64,000 nucleotides of DNA from Bacillus pumilus (GCF_900186955.1 NZ_LT906438.1:3348001-3412000); one strand, 5' to 3'. Counted from the stretch's first letter, positions 8,522-17,897 are shown. The notes: generated by a model from the letters alone, not told the origin. Program-made: numbers and translations.

Positions 8522-9343
8522 TCATCCTTTGACAGAGCCTGCGAGAAGCCCTTTGACAAAGTATTTTCCGAGCAGAATATAGACCAAAAGTGTCGGCAAT
8601 GCGGCCAATATCGCCCCTGCCATTTGGACGTTCCATTGCACAATTTGACTGCCTGATAGATTTTGCAAGGCAACCATCACTGGCTGATGCTCCGCAGTGG
8701 TCATCGTGACTGCAAATAAGAACTCATTCCACACATTTGTGAACTGCCAAATGGCGACCACAACAAATCCTGTGATCGAAAGCGGAAGTATCATATGTTT
8801 GAAAATCCCGATAAACCCTGCACCGTCCATTTTTGCCGATTCAATCATTTCATCAGGAATGCTCACATAGAAGTTTCGAAACATGAGCGTTGTGATCGGA
8901 AGTCCATATACGACATGGACAAGCACCAAACCCGGAATCGAATTATACAATCCGACTTCACGTAAAAATTGAATGAGTGGAATGAGGATACTTTGATATG
9001 GAATAAACATTCCAAACAGCATCAGCGTAAAGACCACTTCTGATCCTTTGAAACGCCATTTTGATAAGACATAGCCATTCATCGCCCCTAAGACAGCTGA
9101 CAATAAGGTAGCCGGAATGACTAGATAAAGAGAATTCATTAAATTGGGCGCTAGCTTTTCAAATGCGATTTGATAGCTTGAAAAATCGAGTGTTGACGGC
9201 AGCGCCCACATTTTCTCAAGGGTCACTTCACCTAATGGCTTCAAGCTTGTGACGAGCATGACATAGACTGGCATTAGAAAAAAGAGACTGCACAAAATCA
9301 ATAAAGCATAAAGGACTAGACGGACAAACCATCTAGCTGTCAT
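8522..9343 (-). CDS. carbohydrate ABC transporter permease, MalG/CUT1 type
   Basis: Inner-membrane subunit of a sugar importer, 273 residues with six predicted membrane segments. The binding-protein-dependent permease EAA loop, where the ATPase docks, is visible as ESAKMDGAGFIGIFKHMILPL (near residue 175). It overlaps the upstream permease gene by four bases, so the two are translationally coupled. No ATPase gene is present in the cluster; in Bacillus several CUT1 importers share the ATPase MsmX encoded elsewhere. The substrate is not certain; the binding protein points to a monosaccharide or short oligosaccharide. Confidence 0.88.
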   Translation of the reverse strand: MTARWFVRLVLYALLILCSLFFLMPVYVMLVTSLKPLGEVTLEKMWALPSTLDFSSYQIAFEKLAPNLMNSLYLVIPATLLSAVLGAMNGYVLSKWRFKGSEVVFTLMLFGMFIPYQSILIPLIQFLREVGLYNSIPGLVLVHVVYGLPITTLMFRNFYVSIPDEMIESAKMDGAGFIGIFKHMILPLSITGFVVVAIWQFTNVWNEFLFAVTMTTAEHQPVMVALQNLSGSQIVQWNVQMAGAILAALPTLLVYILLGKYFVKGLLAGSVKG

Positions 9344-10311
9344 GATGACGCCCCCTTTCGGCTCGACAGGAGATATGGCACGATAAAGACCGCAACAGAG
9401 ATCAGCATCACAATCGCGATGGCGGCACCACCTGCATAATGGTTTCCTCTAAAGGTCATTTCAAACATGTATACGCCCGGAACATCTGTGACAAAGTTTG
9501 CACCCGGTCCTGTCATCGAGTAAATCAAATCGAAAATCTTTAATGAAATATGAGCCATAATGATAATGACACTTGCAGTAATCGGTTTTAATAGAGGAAA
9601 AATAATTTTCCGGTAAATCTGCCATTCGGTTGCGCCATCCATTCTAGCAGCCTCTCTTACTTCCTCTGGAATGCCTCTCAAACCTGCCAAATACATCGCT
9701 AGAGAAAAACCAGTCATCTGCCAAACAGCTGCAATGACGACGGCAATCATGGCCGCAGGGACACCAAACTCAATTTTCCCCCAGGCAAATCCGGCTAAAA
9801 TGTTCGTATCCGTGTACCACTTAGGCTGAATACCAAGCGTCTTTAAAAAGAGATTCACCCCAGTGGACGGGTTTAAAATCCATTGCCAGACGACCCCTGT
9901 CACAACAAAAGAAAGGGCCATTGGAAAGAAAAATAAATTCCGAAATAGAGATTCACCCTTGATTTTCTGATCTAGTAAAATCGCAAGTGCAAGACCAGAG
10001 GCAATAACGGCTCCAATAAAAAATAGAGTAAAAAAGACCGTATTCCGAAGATCTGACTGAAAGCGGAAATCTTGAAACAGCATCATATAGTTTTGAAGCC
10101 CTGCGAAAGAGAAATCAGGAACAAGCGAGGTCCAATTTGATAATGACACATACCCTGTCCAGCCAATAAAACCGTAAACAAAGATGAATAATAACACAGC
10201 CGACGGGGCTAAAAAGAGAAGCGCTAATAGCTGATCCCCACTCCATTTTCTCCGAACGCGTTTGACTTTGGGTGTTGTTGCTTTTGTGATCGGCGATGTA
10301 TCCATACGCAT
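9340..10311 (-). CDS. carbohydrate ABC transporter permease, MalF/CUT1 type
   Basis: Partner permease of 323 residues with about six membrane segments after a basic N-terminal tail (KATTPKVKRVRRKW). Its EAA loop reads EAARMDGATEWQIYRKIIFPL (near residue 230). The ATG has AAGGAG nine bases upstream. A strong terminator hairpin lies between this gene and the upstream binding-protein gene, so permeases are probably made at a lower level than the binding protein, as is common for ABC importers. Confidence 0.88.
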   Translation of the reverse strand: MRMDTSPITKATTPKVKRVRRKWSGDQLLALLFLAPSAVLLFIFVYGFIGWTGYVSLSNWTSLVPDFSFAGLQNYMMLFQDFRFQSDLRNTVFFTLFFIGAVIASGLALAILLDQKIKGESLFRNLFFFPMALSFVVTGVVWQWILNPSTGVNLFLKTLGIQPKWYTDTNILAGFAWGKIEFGVPAAMIAVVIAAVWQMTGFSLAMYLAGLRGIPEEVREAARMDGATEWQIYRKIIFPLLKPITASVIIIMAHISLKIFDLIYSMTGPGANFVTDVPGVYMFEMTFRGNHYAGGAAIAIVMLISVAVFIVPYLLSSRKGASS

Positions 10312-10329
10312 GAAGCTACACTCCTTTTT

Positions 10330-10359
10330 AAAAAAGAGGCGGTGCTTAGTCGCCGCCTC
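10330..10359 (-). terminator. intercistronic terminator between binding protein and permeases
   Basis: Minus strand GAGGCGG, 10-base loop, CCGCCTC, then six Ts, directly followed by the ribosome binding site of the permease gene. It looks like a partial terminator that lowers permease expression relative to the binding protein. Confidence 0.8.
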
Positions 10360-10366
10360 CTCGTCT

Positions 10367-11632
10367 TTATTTCATTGAATCTTTTAAAGATGAAACAAAC
10401 TGGCTGCTGTCTTTTTGTGTGACGAAGATATTGACGGCTTGATTCGCTTTGGTCACAAATCCTTCTTCAGCAGCTGAACCATGCGCGAGAGACGGCGCCA
10501 GCTTTGATTCTTTAAATGCCTTCATCGCCGATTTTCCGTATTCATCATATTTAGAAACATCTGCATCCACACGCGCCGGAATCGATCCCTTCAGCGGATT
10601 AAACGCATCCTGTCCTTCCACAGATCCTAAGACAGATAAGAATTTCTTCACGTTTTCTGGCTGTTTCACGCCCTTTGGCAGTCCAAATGTATCAGTGATC
10701 ACCATAAAGCTTCCCTCTGTGCCAGGAGTCGCCACGTATCCAAAGTCTTCATTCACCTTCAGATCCAGATCATTCACAAAGTACCCCTTCGCCCAGTCGC
10801 CCATGACATTCATTGCAGCTTCCCCTTTTGCTACGAGCTGCGAGGCATCCTGCCAGTTACGTGAGCTGTGATCATCATTGACGTATTCAAGCATACGTCC
10901 AAAAATATCTGCCGCTTCCTTCACTTTTGCGTCATCCATTTTCATGTCGCCAGCCCAAAGCTTTTGATATCCATCAGCGCCTAAAACGCCGAGCAGCACA
11001 CTCTCAAACAAATGCGTCGCTGCCCAAGGCTCTTTATCCCCAAGAGCGAGCGGTGTAATGCCTTTTTTCTTTAATGCATCTGCTGTTTTGAAAAATTCAT
11101 CAAAGGTCGTTGGTGGCTCTAAGCCTGCATCGTCAAATACCTTCTTGTTATACCAAAGCACATTGCCTCTGTGAATATTCACTGGTACTGAATAGATTTT
11201 CCCATCTTTGCTGACAAGGTCGATGAGTGATTCTGGAAATTTGTCCTTCCAGCCTTCTTTTTCATATAGATCATCCAGAGGCTCCATTTTGCCTGCTGCG
11301 ACCCAGCTCTCATTCAGCTCCGCTCCGCCATGTACTTGGAATGTAGCTGGCGGGTCATTTCCTTGCATCCGACTAGTCAGAACAGCCTTTGCATTTGTAC
11401 CAGCACCACCTGCGACGGCTGCATTTTCAATTGGGATGTCTTTATTTTTCTCTTCAAACAATTGAATGAGTGCTTTCAGTCCGTCCTCCTCACCTGCTCC
11501 AGTCCACCAAGAGAAAATGTCGAGCTTCTCTGCTCCGCCCTCTTTTTTCGCATCTGAGCTCGTCGATGAACTACAGGCAGTGACGATAAGCATACAGAGC
11601 ACTAACAGCGTAAAGCCTAATTTAACCTTCAT
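10367..11632 (-). CDS. sugar ABC transporter substrate-binding lipoprotein
   Basis: A 421-residue family 1 solute-binding protein with a lipoprotein signal (LLVLCMLIVTAC, Cys at 20), so it sits on the outer face of the membrane. The sequence after the signal (FSWWTGAGEEDGLKALIQLF, then VAGGAGTNAK and MQGNDPPATFQVHG) resembles the GtsA/glucose-mannose subgroup more than maltodextrin binders. This suggests a hexose-type ligand, though the adjacent uronate genes make uronate or an oligosaccharide possible. It is first in its transcription unit behind a promoter with a cre site over the start, and downstream of a two-component system likely to control it. Confidence 0.87.
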   Translation of the reverse strand: MKVKLGFTLLVLCMLIVTACSSSTSSDAKKEGGAEKLDIFSWWTGAGEEDGLKALIQLFEEKNKDIPIENAAVAGGAGTNAKAVLTSRMQGNDPPATFQVHGGAELNESWVAAGKMEPLDDLYEKEGWKDKFPESLIDLVSKDGKIYSVPVNIHRGNVLWYNKKVFDDAGLEPPTTFDEFFKTADALKKKGITPLALGDKEPWAATHLFESVLLGVLGADGYQKLWAGDMKMDDAKVKEAADIFGRMLEYVNDDHSSRNWQDASQLVAKGEAAMNVMGDWAKGYFVNDLDLKVNEDFGYVATPGTEGSFMVITDTFGLPKGVKQPENVKKFLSVLGSVEGQDAFNPLKGSIPARVDADVSKYDEYGKSAMKAFKESKLAPSLAHGSAAEEGFVTKANQAVNIFVTQKDSSQFVSSLKDSMK

Positions 11633-11654
11633 GATTGATCCCCCATCCTCATTT

Positions 11655-11679
11655 TGTAAGCGTTATCACAATAAGTATA
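11655..11679 (-). promoter_or_regulatory. promoter -10 and cre site of the sugar importer operon
   Basis: Minus strand TATACT (11674-11679) followed after five bases by TGATAACGCTTACA (11655-11668), a full match to the cre consensus. There is no good -35, fitting a promoter that needs an AraC-type activator such as the adjacent response regulator. A cre over the transcription start implies CcpA repression. Confidence 0.65.
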
Positions 11680-11733
11680 ATGGCAGATCCTTTCTTTTTT
11701 CAGGCAAACTTCTTCACTTTTTTATGAAATTCT

Positions 11734-13152
11734 TCATTTTTTTACGGTCTGTTTTCGATATTCCTTCGGTGAACAACCCACCATCTTCTTAAACACACGG
11801 CTGACGTAATTGGGGTCTGTATATCCTGCCTGATAGGTAATTTCTTTTAAACTAAGCGAGCTGTCTTTGAGAAGCTGTTTGATTTTATCCAGCCGGCAGG
11901 TGGTCACATATTCTTTAAATGTCAGCCCTGTCTCGTCTTTAAACCGTTTTGTGAAATAGGTTGGACTTAAATCAACATAGGCGGCAGTCTGCTCAAGCGT
12001 GATCTGTTCACAAAAATGCGTTTTGATGTAGCGCTTTGCCCGCTCGATATCATTCACAGTCTGGTTTCTTGCTTCGTACACGTCAAATAAATATTCACAG
12101 CACTGACGGCATTCAGCAGCGGTGCTGATCGTTAATATTGGCCAGTCTGTTCGGAGCCGTGATTTAAATAAAATCAGCAGCTCTTTTAGTTGTGACAGGG
12201 TCGCCCCCTCTAGCTCAAAGGCATCGAATAAAGCGAGCGCATCCTCTCTTCTCCCTTCTTCCATTGCCTGCATCATATCGTCTGCAAGCTCAGGCAGATG
12301 GATCAATGGATGCGACTGTTCTTCTGTTTGGTAAAAACCATAACGAACAACGCCGGGACTCTTTTTCCGCTGATAATAGGCAAGCTTCGCCTCTGCTGCA
12401 CTTTTCTGAAGATAAAGCGGATTTGAGACCGGGTGTCCTATGCCAACGACAGGTGAAGGCTGATCGTTTGTTGTGGCAGTTCGAATCGCCTGCAGGACAT
12501 CTGCCTTTAACTGACCAGGCGCTTGGTGACGATAAATAAGACATGTAAACAGCTCACCACTCACCTGAATCGGCACCGTATGAAAAAGGGGAGATGTCTG
12601 TAAATCTATCAACAGCTGATCCCCGATTGTCCGCTGTACAGCGATGACAAGACCTGCTTCGAATTCATGAAACAGTTGTTGAAACTCCGTTGAGGTATAG
12701 GATTGACCGTTTATGACATGAGCTTCAAGCCACTTTGACTGCTGACCGGTCGCCATCGCCTGCCGCTGAGACGCCTCCTGCTGAATTTCTGCCGCAACCG
12801 TGCGAATGGCGGCGATGGTTTCATCTTTGTCAGCCGGTTTGACGAGGTATTGCTTCACCCCTTCTTGCATCGCTTGCTTGGCATAATCAAACGTATCGTA
12901 GGCTGTCAGCATAATAAATTTTGTATGAGGACTGCTCGCTTTGATTTGCTTGATCGCTGTGAGTCCATCCATTCCGGGCATCTGAATATCCATGAGCACA
13001 AGATGAACGGGCTCAGTTCGCACGAATTCAACCGCTTTCTTTCCATTTTCAGCTTCTCCTGCGATATGACACTCTGGAAGCCAATCCGTCATGAACTTCC
13101 GCATCGCTAGCCGTTCTATTTTTTCATCATCCACAATCAGCACGTTCAGCAT
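11734..13152 (-). CDS. YesN-type response regulator with AraC DNA-binding domain
   Basis: Cytoplasmic transcription regulator of 472 residues. An N-terminal receiver domain has the acidic pair D8-D9, phosphoacceptor D55 in LVLMDIQMPG, and K104 of YLVKPADKDE. A middle linker follows, then a C-terminal AraC-type double helix-turn-helix (~370-470: LSPTYFTKRFKDETG and YTDPNYVSRVFKKMVG). The gene starts seven bases inside the kinase gene, so the two are coupled. It is likely to activate the sugar importer operon that begins 100 bases downstream. The pairing is seen; the target is inference. Confidence 0.9.
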   Translation of the reverse strand: MLNVLIVDDEKIERLAMRKFMTDWLPECHIAGEAENGKKAVEFVRTEPVHLVLMDIQMPGMDGLTAIKQIKASSPHTKFIMLTAYDTFDYAKQAMQEGVKQYLVKPADKDETIAAIRTVAAEIQQEASQRQAMATGQQSKWLEAHVINGQSYTSTEFQQLFHEFEAGLVIAVQRTIGDQLLIDLQTSPLFHTVPIQVSGELFTCLIYRHQAPGQLKADVLQAIRTATTNDQPSPVVGIGHPVSNPLYLQKSAAEAKLAYYQRKKSPGVVRYGFYQTEEQSHPLIHLPELADDMMQAMEEGRREDALALFDAFELEGATLSQLKELLILFKSRLRTDWPILTISTAAECRQCCEYLFDVYEARNQTVNDIERAKRYIKTHFCEQITLEQTAAYVDLSPTYFTKRFKDETGLTFKEYVTTCRLDKIKQLLKDSSLSLKEITYQAGYTDPNYVSRVFKKMVGCSPKEYRKQTVKK

Positions 13153-14588
13153 GATGGTCCCTCCTTCATCGGAATAGCCAATTGAATGGTGGTGCCTTCG
13201 TTTGGCTTTGAGTCAATTTGCAGGGCATCTTTTACCCCATAAAACAAATGCAGCCTTGACATCACATTGCGAAGTCCGATCCCTGTCGAGTGCCCTTTAC
13301 TCAAGATGTTTGGATCTTCCTCTTCTTTTTCTGATAGCAATCTTCTTTTCTCTTGTTCATTGATTCCCATCCCATTGTCCCGAATCCGAATCATCACATA
13401 GCCGCCTTCTTGATAGATCGAGAGTTCGACAAGCCCGTTTTCCTCCTTTGGTTCGACGCCATGAATAAAGGCATTTTCAACAAGCGGCTGTAAGGTGAGA
13501 CTTGGGATATGTACAGATAAACACGATTCATCTATGATCGTTTTGCATGTGATACGATCGGCAAATCTCGTTTCTTGTATATGAAAATATTCTTTGACCA
13601 CTTTTACTTCTTGTTCGAGCGTAACGGATGCACTGAGAGCTGACAGCGAATAACGCATGAGAGTGGAAACAGATTGGATCAACCTCGATGTGGCATCCGC
13701 TGATTCTAAGTAAGCCATGCGTGAGACGATGTTTAATGTATTAAATAAAAAATGTGGGTTCATTTGGTTTTGCAGCGTTTTCAGCTTCATGTCTTTGATT
13801 TTTTGATCTAAGGCTGCCTTTTGTTTCATCTCTTCAATCATCATTTTCATCTCTTGACGCATTCGCTGAAAAGCCTCATTTAATACAGAAATTTCATCCT
13901 TTGAGGTGACATGCAAGTTCGCTCCATCAAAGTTTCCTTCTGATACTTCCTTTACGCTTCGAGAGAGATGGACGATCGGTCTTGATATCCCGCCAGCAAT
14001 CATATACGCCATCCATAAGGCGACCCCAATGGACAGCGTAAACAAACATAAGGTAAAGAGCGCATAGGTTTGGTGTCTTTTTTGCAGAGATTGATAGAGT
14101 GCTTGATACTCAGACAATTCATCATCAAGCAGGGTCATCGTTTGCTCTTGTATGTAGGAGGAGACGGTTCTTACTTCCTTCACACTTGCTGCATATTCTT
14201 TGATTTTCCCTTCTTTTACATGTGTCATGGTCGCATCACTTTCATTGATGAGCGTCCGCATCATATATTGGTATTTTTCGATAGAAGGAATGGCCGCATG
14301 AAGCCCGGCATCTTTTCGCAATGCCTGGTCGTAGGATTTCATTTTTTGTTTTGAAGCTAGATATTCTTTGGCAAACTGCTGATCCTTTTCGATTGCATAC
14401 GCATTGACCTTTTCATACATCGTTTTTGCCTCTGTCGATATATCATTAAGCAGGAGAAAAGAACGAAAGCTTCTGCTATATTCTGATGTGATATTCGAGC
14501 TGCTCCAATAGACGAAAAAAGCGGCCACGTTGCCAACAAACACAAGGATTAAAAATGCCAGTAGCAACTTACTTCGAATCCTTCTCAC
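13146..14588 (-). CDS. YesM/LytS-type sensor histidine kinase
   Basis: Membrane sensor kinase of 480 residues. It has two membrane segments (~8-28 and ~175-198) around a ~145-residue extracellular helical domain, and a HAMP domain (~200-250). The kinase domain has the short-type phosphoacceptor motif QMNPHFLFNTL with His279, and an ATPase domain with NAFIHG, RDNGMG and GIGLRNV. It overlaps the upstream sugar-binding sensor gene and the downstream regulator gene, so three genes form one unit, as in XylFII-LytS-YesN systems of Firmicutes, where the binding protein presents the sugar to the kinase. Confidence 0.9.
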   Translation of the reverse strand: MRRIRSKLLLAFLILVFVGNVAAFFVYWSSSNITSEYSRSFRSFLLLNDISTEAKTMYEKVNAYAIEKDQQFAKEYLASKQKMKSYDQALRKDAGLHAAIPSIEKYQYMMRTLINESDATMTHVKEGKIKEYAASVKEVRTVSSYIQEQTMTLLDDELSEYQALYQSLQKRHQTYALFTLCLFTLSIGVALWMAYMIAGGISRPIVHLSRSVKEVSEGNFDGANLHVTSKDEISVLNEAFQRMRQEMKMMIEEMKQKAALDQKIKDMKLKTLQNQMNPHFLFNTLNIVSRMAYLESADATSRLIQSVSTLMRYSLSALSASVTLEQEVKVVKEYFHIQETRFADRITCKTIIDESCLSVHIPSLTLQPLVENAFIHGVEPKEENGLVELSIYQEGGYVMIRIRDNGMGINEQEKRRLLSEKEEEDPNILSKGHSTGIGLRNVMSRLHLFYGVKDALQIDSKPNEGTTIQLAIPMKEGPSC

Positions 14589-15589
14589 GGCTGCACCCCC
14601 TGCCTTCTGTCTGTTTGCTGCAGCGGCAGATCCTCGCGCCGAATCACACTCGTTCCTGTGTACTGAAGCGGTTCTTCTTTTTCACCTTTTTGCAAACGCA
14701 CAAGCGATTCCACTGCTTGATAGCCCATTTCATAAGGGTGCTGAACAACGACTGCATCAATCTCTCCATCATCGAGCGCCTGAATCGTATCTGGCAACGT
14801 ATCAAATGCAAGTACATAGATATCTGCGGACGATTGATATTGCGCTGTTGCTTGAATGATACCTGCACCATCTAATGCACTCGTACCGTAAAATGCGGTA
14901 AGCTTCGCATGATCGTTTAATAGTTTATACGCGGCACCGGAGGCCCCTGATTTGGTAATGGCTGATTCTTCTATTCCAGCAATATGAATGCGTTTTTCAG
15001 CGGCGACGGCATCTCGAAACCCTTTGACGCGCTGCTTTTGATGAACGGCATCAAGCCTGCCTGTGACAATTCCTACATACTGTTCGCCTTTTGTATCTGC
15101 GATGAGTGCCTGTCCTGCGATAAAGCCAGAATAATAATTGTCCGTGCCTACATACACTTGACGCTTGCTCCCCTCTGCATCCGTATCAACGGTGACAACA
15201 TCAATGCCTTTATCCCTCGCCTTCTGAAAAAGCGGTTTGTATTTTTTCGCATCAAGACCCTGTGTCATAATGCCATCGACATGCCCTGCGATTGCCATAT
15301 CAATGGTTTTCAAATGGTCGTCTATATCGGCTTGCTTCGGACCCAAATATTCTAAATACACGCGATGAGCGGCTGCCGCATCAGCAGCTCCCTTTTGTAC
15401 CAGCTGCCAATATTCGTTATCAAGCTCCTCCGGTACAAGGACAAAGTGATATTGATAGGTTGTTGACGCTTTTTCGGAAGCGCTTTCAATTTTAAATAAA
15501 TCTTGACCTATTGATGTTAAAAAAATGACAGATACGACACAAAAAGTGAGAAAGGCGCCCACCCCGATCCACTTTGAACCTTTCACCAC
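14585..15589 (-). CDS. membrane-anchored periplasmic-binding-protein sensor (XylFII-like)
   Basis: A 334-residue protein with a single N-terminal membrane segment (~9-28) but no lipobox Cys, followed by a type 1 periplasmic-binding fold (RbsB/LacI-like; YHFVLVPEELDNEYW, GIDVVTVDTDAEGS, DAVVVQHPYEMGYQ). It is not next to an RbsA/RbsC-type transporter. Instead it heads the kinase-regulator operon. This suggests that it binds a sugar outside the cell and passes the signal to the kinase, as described for XylFII and similar three-component systems. The ligand is not known. AGGGGGAGGA precedes the start codon. Confidence 0.82.
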   Translation of the reverse strand: MVKGSKWIGVGAFLTFCVVSVIFLTSIGQDLFKIESASEKASTTYQYHFVLVPEELDNEYWQLVQKGAADAAAAHRVYLEYLGPKQADIDDHLKTIDMAIAGHVDGIMTQGLDAKKYKPLFQKARDKGIDVVTVDTDAEGSKRQVYVGTDNYYSGFIAGQALIADTKGEQYVGIVTGRLDAVHQKQRVKGFRDAVAAEKRIHIAGIEESAITKSGASGAAYKLLNDHAKLTAFYGTSALDGAGIIQATAQYQSSADIYVLAFDTLPDTIQALDDGEIDAVVVQHPYEMGYQAVESLVRLQKGEKEEPLQYTGTSVIRREDLPLQQTDRRQGVQP

Positions 15590-15614
15590 ATCCTCCCCCT
15601 TTCAAAATTGCGCA

Positions 15615-15644
15615 TAAAAAAAGAGCTGCTTATAAGCATACTCT
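15615..15644 (-). terminator. terminator of the GNAT gene
   Basis: Minus strand AGAG, the self-complementary core GCTTATAAGC, CTCT, then seven Ts. It separates the acetyltransferase gene from the three-gene signalling operon. Confidence 0.6.
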
Positions 15645-15652
15645 CTCGACCT

Positions 15653-16117
15653 CTATAATTCCTTTGTCATAAATAAACTGTTTGGATCTTCTTGATATGA
15701 ACCGAAAGGCGGACAAATATAAAACCCAACACTCTCATATAGTTTTCTTGCTGGCTCGAAGAAAGACATCGTACCTGTCTCTAAGCTGACACGTGAATAA
15801 CCGCGCCTTTTTGCCTCTTGGAGAAGATGGTTCAGCATATACCTTGCTACACCTTTTCGCATATGGAGAGCTGCGGTCCTCATGGATTTGATTTCGCCGT
15901 GATCACTTGACAGCTCCTTTAACGCTCCGCAGCCAAGAAGCTCTTCTCCATCCCGCACACTCCACACTGTGACATCTTGCTTTTTCAAATCAGCTAACGG
16001 AAGGGCATGAATGCTTTCTGGCGGGGAATGCTCTTTCATTTCTTCTATATGAGCGGTAATCAGCTGCTCTATTTGTCCATCCGTGAGTGTATCTTGTTGA
16101 ATGTACACATCTATCAC
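15653..16117 (-). CDS. GNAT family N-acetyltransferase
   Basis: A 154-residue cytoplasmic acetyltransferase of unknown substrate. The acetyl-CoA-binding region is seen as MRTAALHMRKGVARYMLNHL (~79-98; the usual R/Q-x-x-G-x-G/A loop is R-K-G-V-A), with the later FYE-type motif KLYESVGF (~127-134). It stands alone between the signalling operon and the uronate genes with terminators on both sides, so it need not belong to either. It resembles the YsnE/PhnO-like small GNATs, but I would not assign a gene name. Confidence 0.8.
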   Translation of the reverse strand: MIDVYIQQDTLTDGQIEQLITAHIEEMKEHSPPESIHALPLADLKKQDVTVWSVRDGEELLGCGALKELSSDHGEIKSMRTAALHMRKGVARYMLNHLLQEAKRRGYSRVSLETGTMSFFEPARKLYESVGFYICPPFGSYQEDPNSLFMTKEL

Positions 16118-16181
16118 TCCTTCACAAATATTGTACGTGAAGAGTCAGCATTCACCTGCTGTTATGTCAGATAAACGAACA

Positions 16182-16209
16182 AACAACCGGCATCCATCTG
16201 CCAGTTGTT
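16182..16209 (-). terminator. terminator of the kdgR-kdgK-kdgA unit
   Basis: Minus strand AACAACTGGCA pairs with TGCCGGTTGTT (two G-T pairs) over a six-base loop, followed by a weak T-rich stretch (TGTTCGTTT). It lies just after the kdgA stop codon. Confidence 0.6.
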
Positions 16210-16226
16210 CATTTGATAGCGCTTAT

Positions 16227-16826
16227 TTATGAAGAAAGAACCGCTTGTAATTCTTCTGCTGAACTGCTCTCCAGCTGACTTCCGACCCCTACAGCCACTG
16301 CGCCTGCTTTCAGCCATTTTGGCACATCAGCTGGATGAATCCCACCCGTTGGAATAAATTCAATGTCTGGAAATGGGCCTTGTAAGTTTTTCATATAGGA
16401 TAAACCGAAGGAGCCGCTTGGAAAAAGCTTGAGCAAGCAGTATCCAGCTGCTTTTGCCTGCATGATTTCACTTGGGGTGAGGACACCTGGTACATAGAGT
16501 GTGTCGTGAAATGAGAGATGCTCTCCAATGACAGGAAGATATCCTGGACTGACAATAAATTGCGAGCCTGCGTCAATGGCTGATTGCGCCTGCTGAAGGG
16601 TTGTGATTGTGCCCGCTCCTACAATCAGATCTTGCTCATGCTGAAAGGATGCGATGATGCGTTCCGCATTGGGCGTGGTATACGTCACTTCAATGGCACG
16701 AACGCCCTTTTTCTTTAAACGCTCTATGATCTCAATGCCTTCTGCTTCGCTCCCCGCTCTCACCACTGCGATCAGCTTACAAGCCCCGAGATGTTCTTTA
16801 ACGCTCAAACTTGCTGACTTTCCCAT
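16227..16826 (-). CDS. kdgA: 2-keto-3-deoxy-6-phosphogluconate aldolase
   Basis: Splits KDPG into pyruvate and glyceraldehyde 3-phosphate, the last step of the uronate route. The 199-residue protein has the class I aldolase pattern: VVRAG (~22), EVTYTTPNA (~46) with the catalytic-site Glu, GAGTI (~71) and [11 protein letters not shown] (~131-141) with the Schiff-base Lys. Its start lies 29 bases inside the end of kdgK, behind GGGGG and AAGGAT, so expression is coupled. In B. subtilis the order kdgR-kdgK-kdgA-kdgT is similar; no kdgT transporter gene is present here. Confidence 0.92.
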   Translation of the reverse strand: MGKSASLSVKEHLGACKLIAVVRAGSEAEGIEIIERLKKKGVRAIEVTYTTPNAERIIASFQHEQDLIVGAGTITTLQQAQSAIDAGSQFIVSPGYLPVIGEHLSFHDTLYVPGVLTPSEIMQAKAAGYCLLKLFPSGSFGLSYMKNLQGPFPDIEFIPTGGIHPADVPKWLKAGAVAVGVGSQLESSSAEELQAVLSS

Positions 16827-17814
16827 ATCCTTCGTCCCCCTTCATATATTCCCGTCTCTGATATCGTTTGGCGTCTTTCATAAAGGCCTGAAGCTCTTCC
16901 TGAGTAGGCAGGCCGTCCTTATCGCCTGGAGACATCACCGCAAGAGCTCCTACAGCATTGGCTCTTGTCACAGATTTTTCATATGATAAACCGTCCAGTA
17001 AACCGCTGATAACCCCCACGGCAAACCCATCACCGGCACCGACTGTATCCACGACATTTGGCACATAAAAGCCGCTCACAATCCCCTGACTGGCTGCACT
17101 TTTATAAAAGGCACCTTCTGCACCGAGCTTAATGACCACAAGCTTGACGCCTTTTTGCAAATAAACATCGGCAATCTCTTCCGGCTCATGACAGCCTGTG
17201 AGCCTTTGCCCTTCTGCAAGCCCCGGAAAAAACCAATCTACTTGAAAAGCGATCTGATTCACTGTATGGATCATATCTTCCTCCTCTTCCCATAGCTGCA
17301 GCCGAAGGTTTGGATCAAATGAAATGGTTTTGCCTGCTTCTTTCATCTTTTGAAGAGCATGAAAAGAAAACGCTCTCATTTCATTGGATAATGCAGGTGG
17401 AATACCTGTCATATGGAGATGTCCTGCCTGTTTGAAATAATTCGCGGGAAAGTCGCTGGGACTCATTGTGCTCGCAGCAGAGCCTTTGCGATAATACGTG
17501 ACGTCAGGATCTCCATCCATCACTTTGGATTTAAGTAAAATCCCTGTTTGAGACCCATCATTTGAACGGATCACTGCACTTGTATCGACTCCTTCTTTTT
17601 GAAGCTCTTCTAAAATAAATGTGCCAAGTGAATCTGCTCCGACTTTGCTCATCCATCCCACATCAAAACCTAGCCTCGCCAAACCGACTGCCACGTTACT
17701 TTCGGCACCAGCAAGCGCCTTTTGAAATGTATGCACTTGATGAAGCTCTCCGGCTTCTTTTGCGTAAAACATCGCCATTGATTCCCCAAATGTGACCGCA
17801 TCCAATGCTTTCAC
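16798..17814 (-). CDS. kdgK: 2-keto-3-deoxygluconate kinase
   Basis: Phosphorylates KDG to KDPG with ATP. A 338-residue PfkB/ribokinase-family enzyme: the N-terminal substrate motif [15 protein letters not shown] (~34-48) and the C-terminal ATP/anion-hole motif [13 protein letters not shown] (~248-260) with the catalytic Asp are visible. It overlaps kdgA. Between kdgR and kdgK lie a terminator-like hairpin and a KdgR-type operator box just before the ribosome binding site AAAGGGGAG, so kdgK-kdgA is likely controlled separately from kdgR. Confidence 0.92.
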   Translation of the reverse strand: MKALDAVTFGESMAMFYAKEAGELHQVHTFQKALAGAESNVAVGLARLGFDVGWMSKVGADSLGTFILEELQKEGVDTSAVIRSNDGSQTGILLKSKVMDGDPDVTYYRKGSAASTMSPSDFPANYFKQAGHLHMTGIPPALSNEMRAFSFHALQKMKEAGKTISFDPNLRLQLWEEEEDMIHTVNQIAFQVDWFFPGLAEGQRLTGCHEPEEIADVYLQKGVKLVVIKLGAEGAFYKSAASQGIVSGFYVPNVVDTVGAGDGFAVGVISGLLDGLSYEKSVTRANAVGALAVMSPGDKDGLPTQEELQAFMKDAKRYQRREYMKGDEGYGKVSKFER

Positions 17815-17830
17815 TCATTTCTCCCCTTTC

Positions 17831-17846
17831 TTGGTACCGGTTTCAA
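17831..17846. promoter_or_regulatory. KdgR-type operator in front of kdgK
   Basis: TTGGTACCGGTTTCAA has the GAAACCGRTWYC core (on the minus strand GAAACCGGTACC) shared with the boxes at 18946 and 19107. It sits between the kdgR terminator hairpin and the kdgK ribosome binding site. Confidence 0.6.
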
Positions 17847-17854
17847 ATCAGTTG

Positions 17855-17886
17855 AAAAAGAGAGAGCATGCACGTATGTATACTCT
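17855..17886 (-). terminator. terminator-like hairpin after kdgR
   Basis: Minus strand AGAGTAT pairs with ATGCTCT over a ten-base loop, then TCTCTTTTT. The stem is modest, so read-through into kdgK is likely. Confidence 0.5.
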
Positions 17887-17897
17887 TCTCTGTCTGT

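Noticed and set aside
8522..11632. Importer lacking an ATPase as a broken operon
   Set aside because: Bacillus CUT1 importers commonly share the ATPase MsmX encoded elsewhere.
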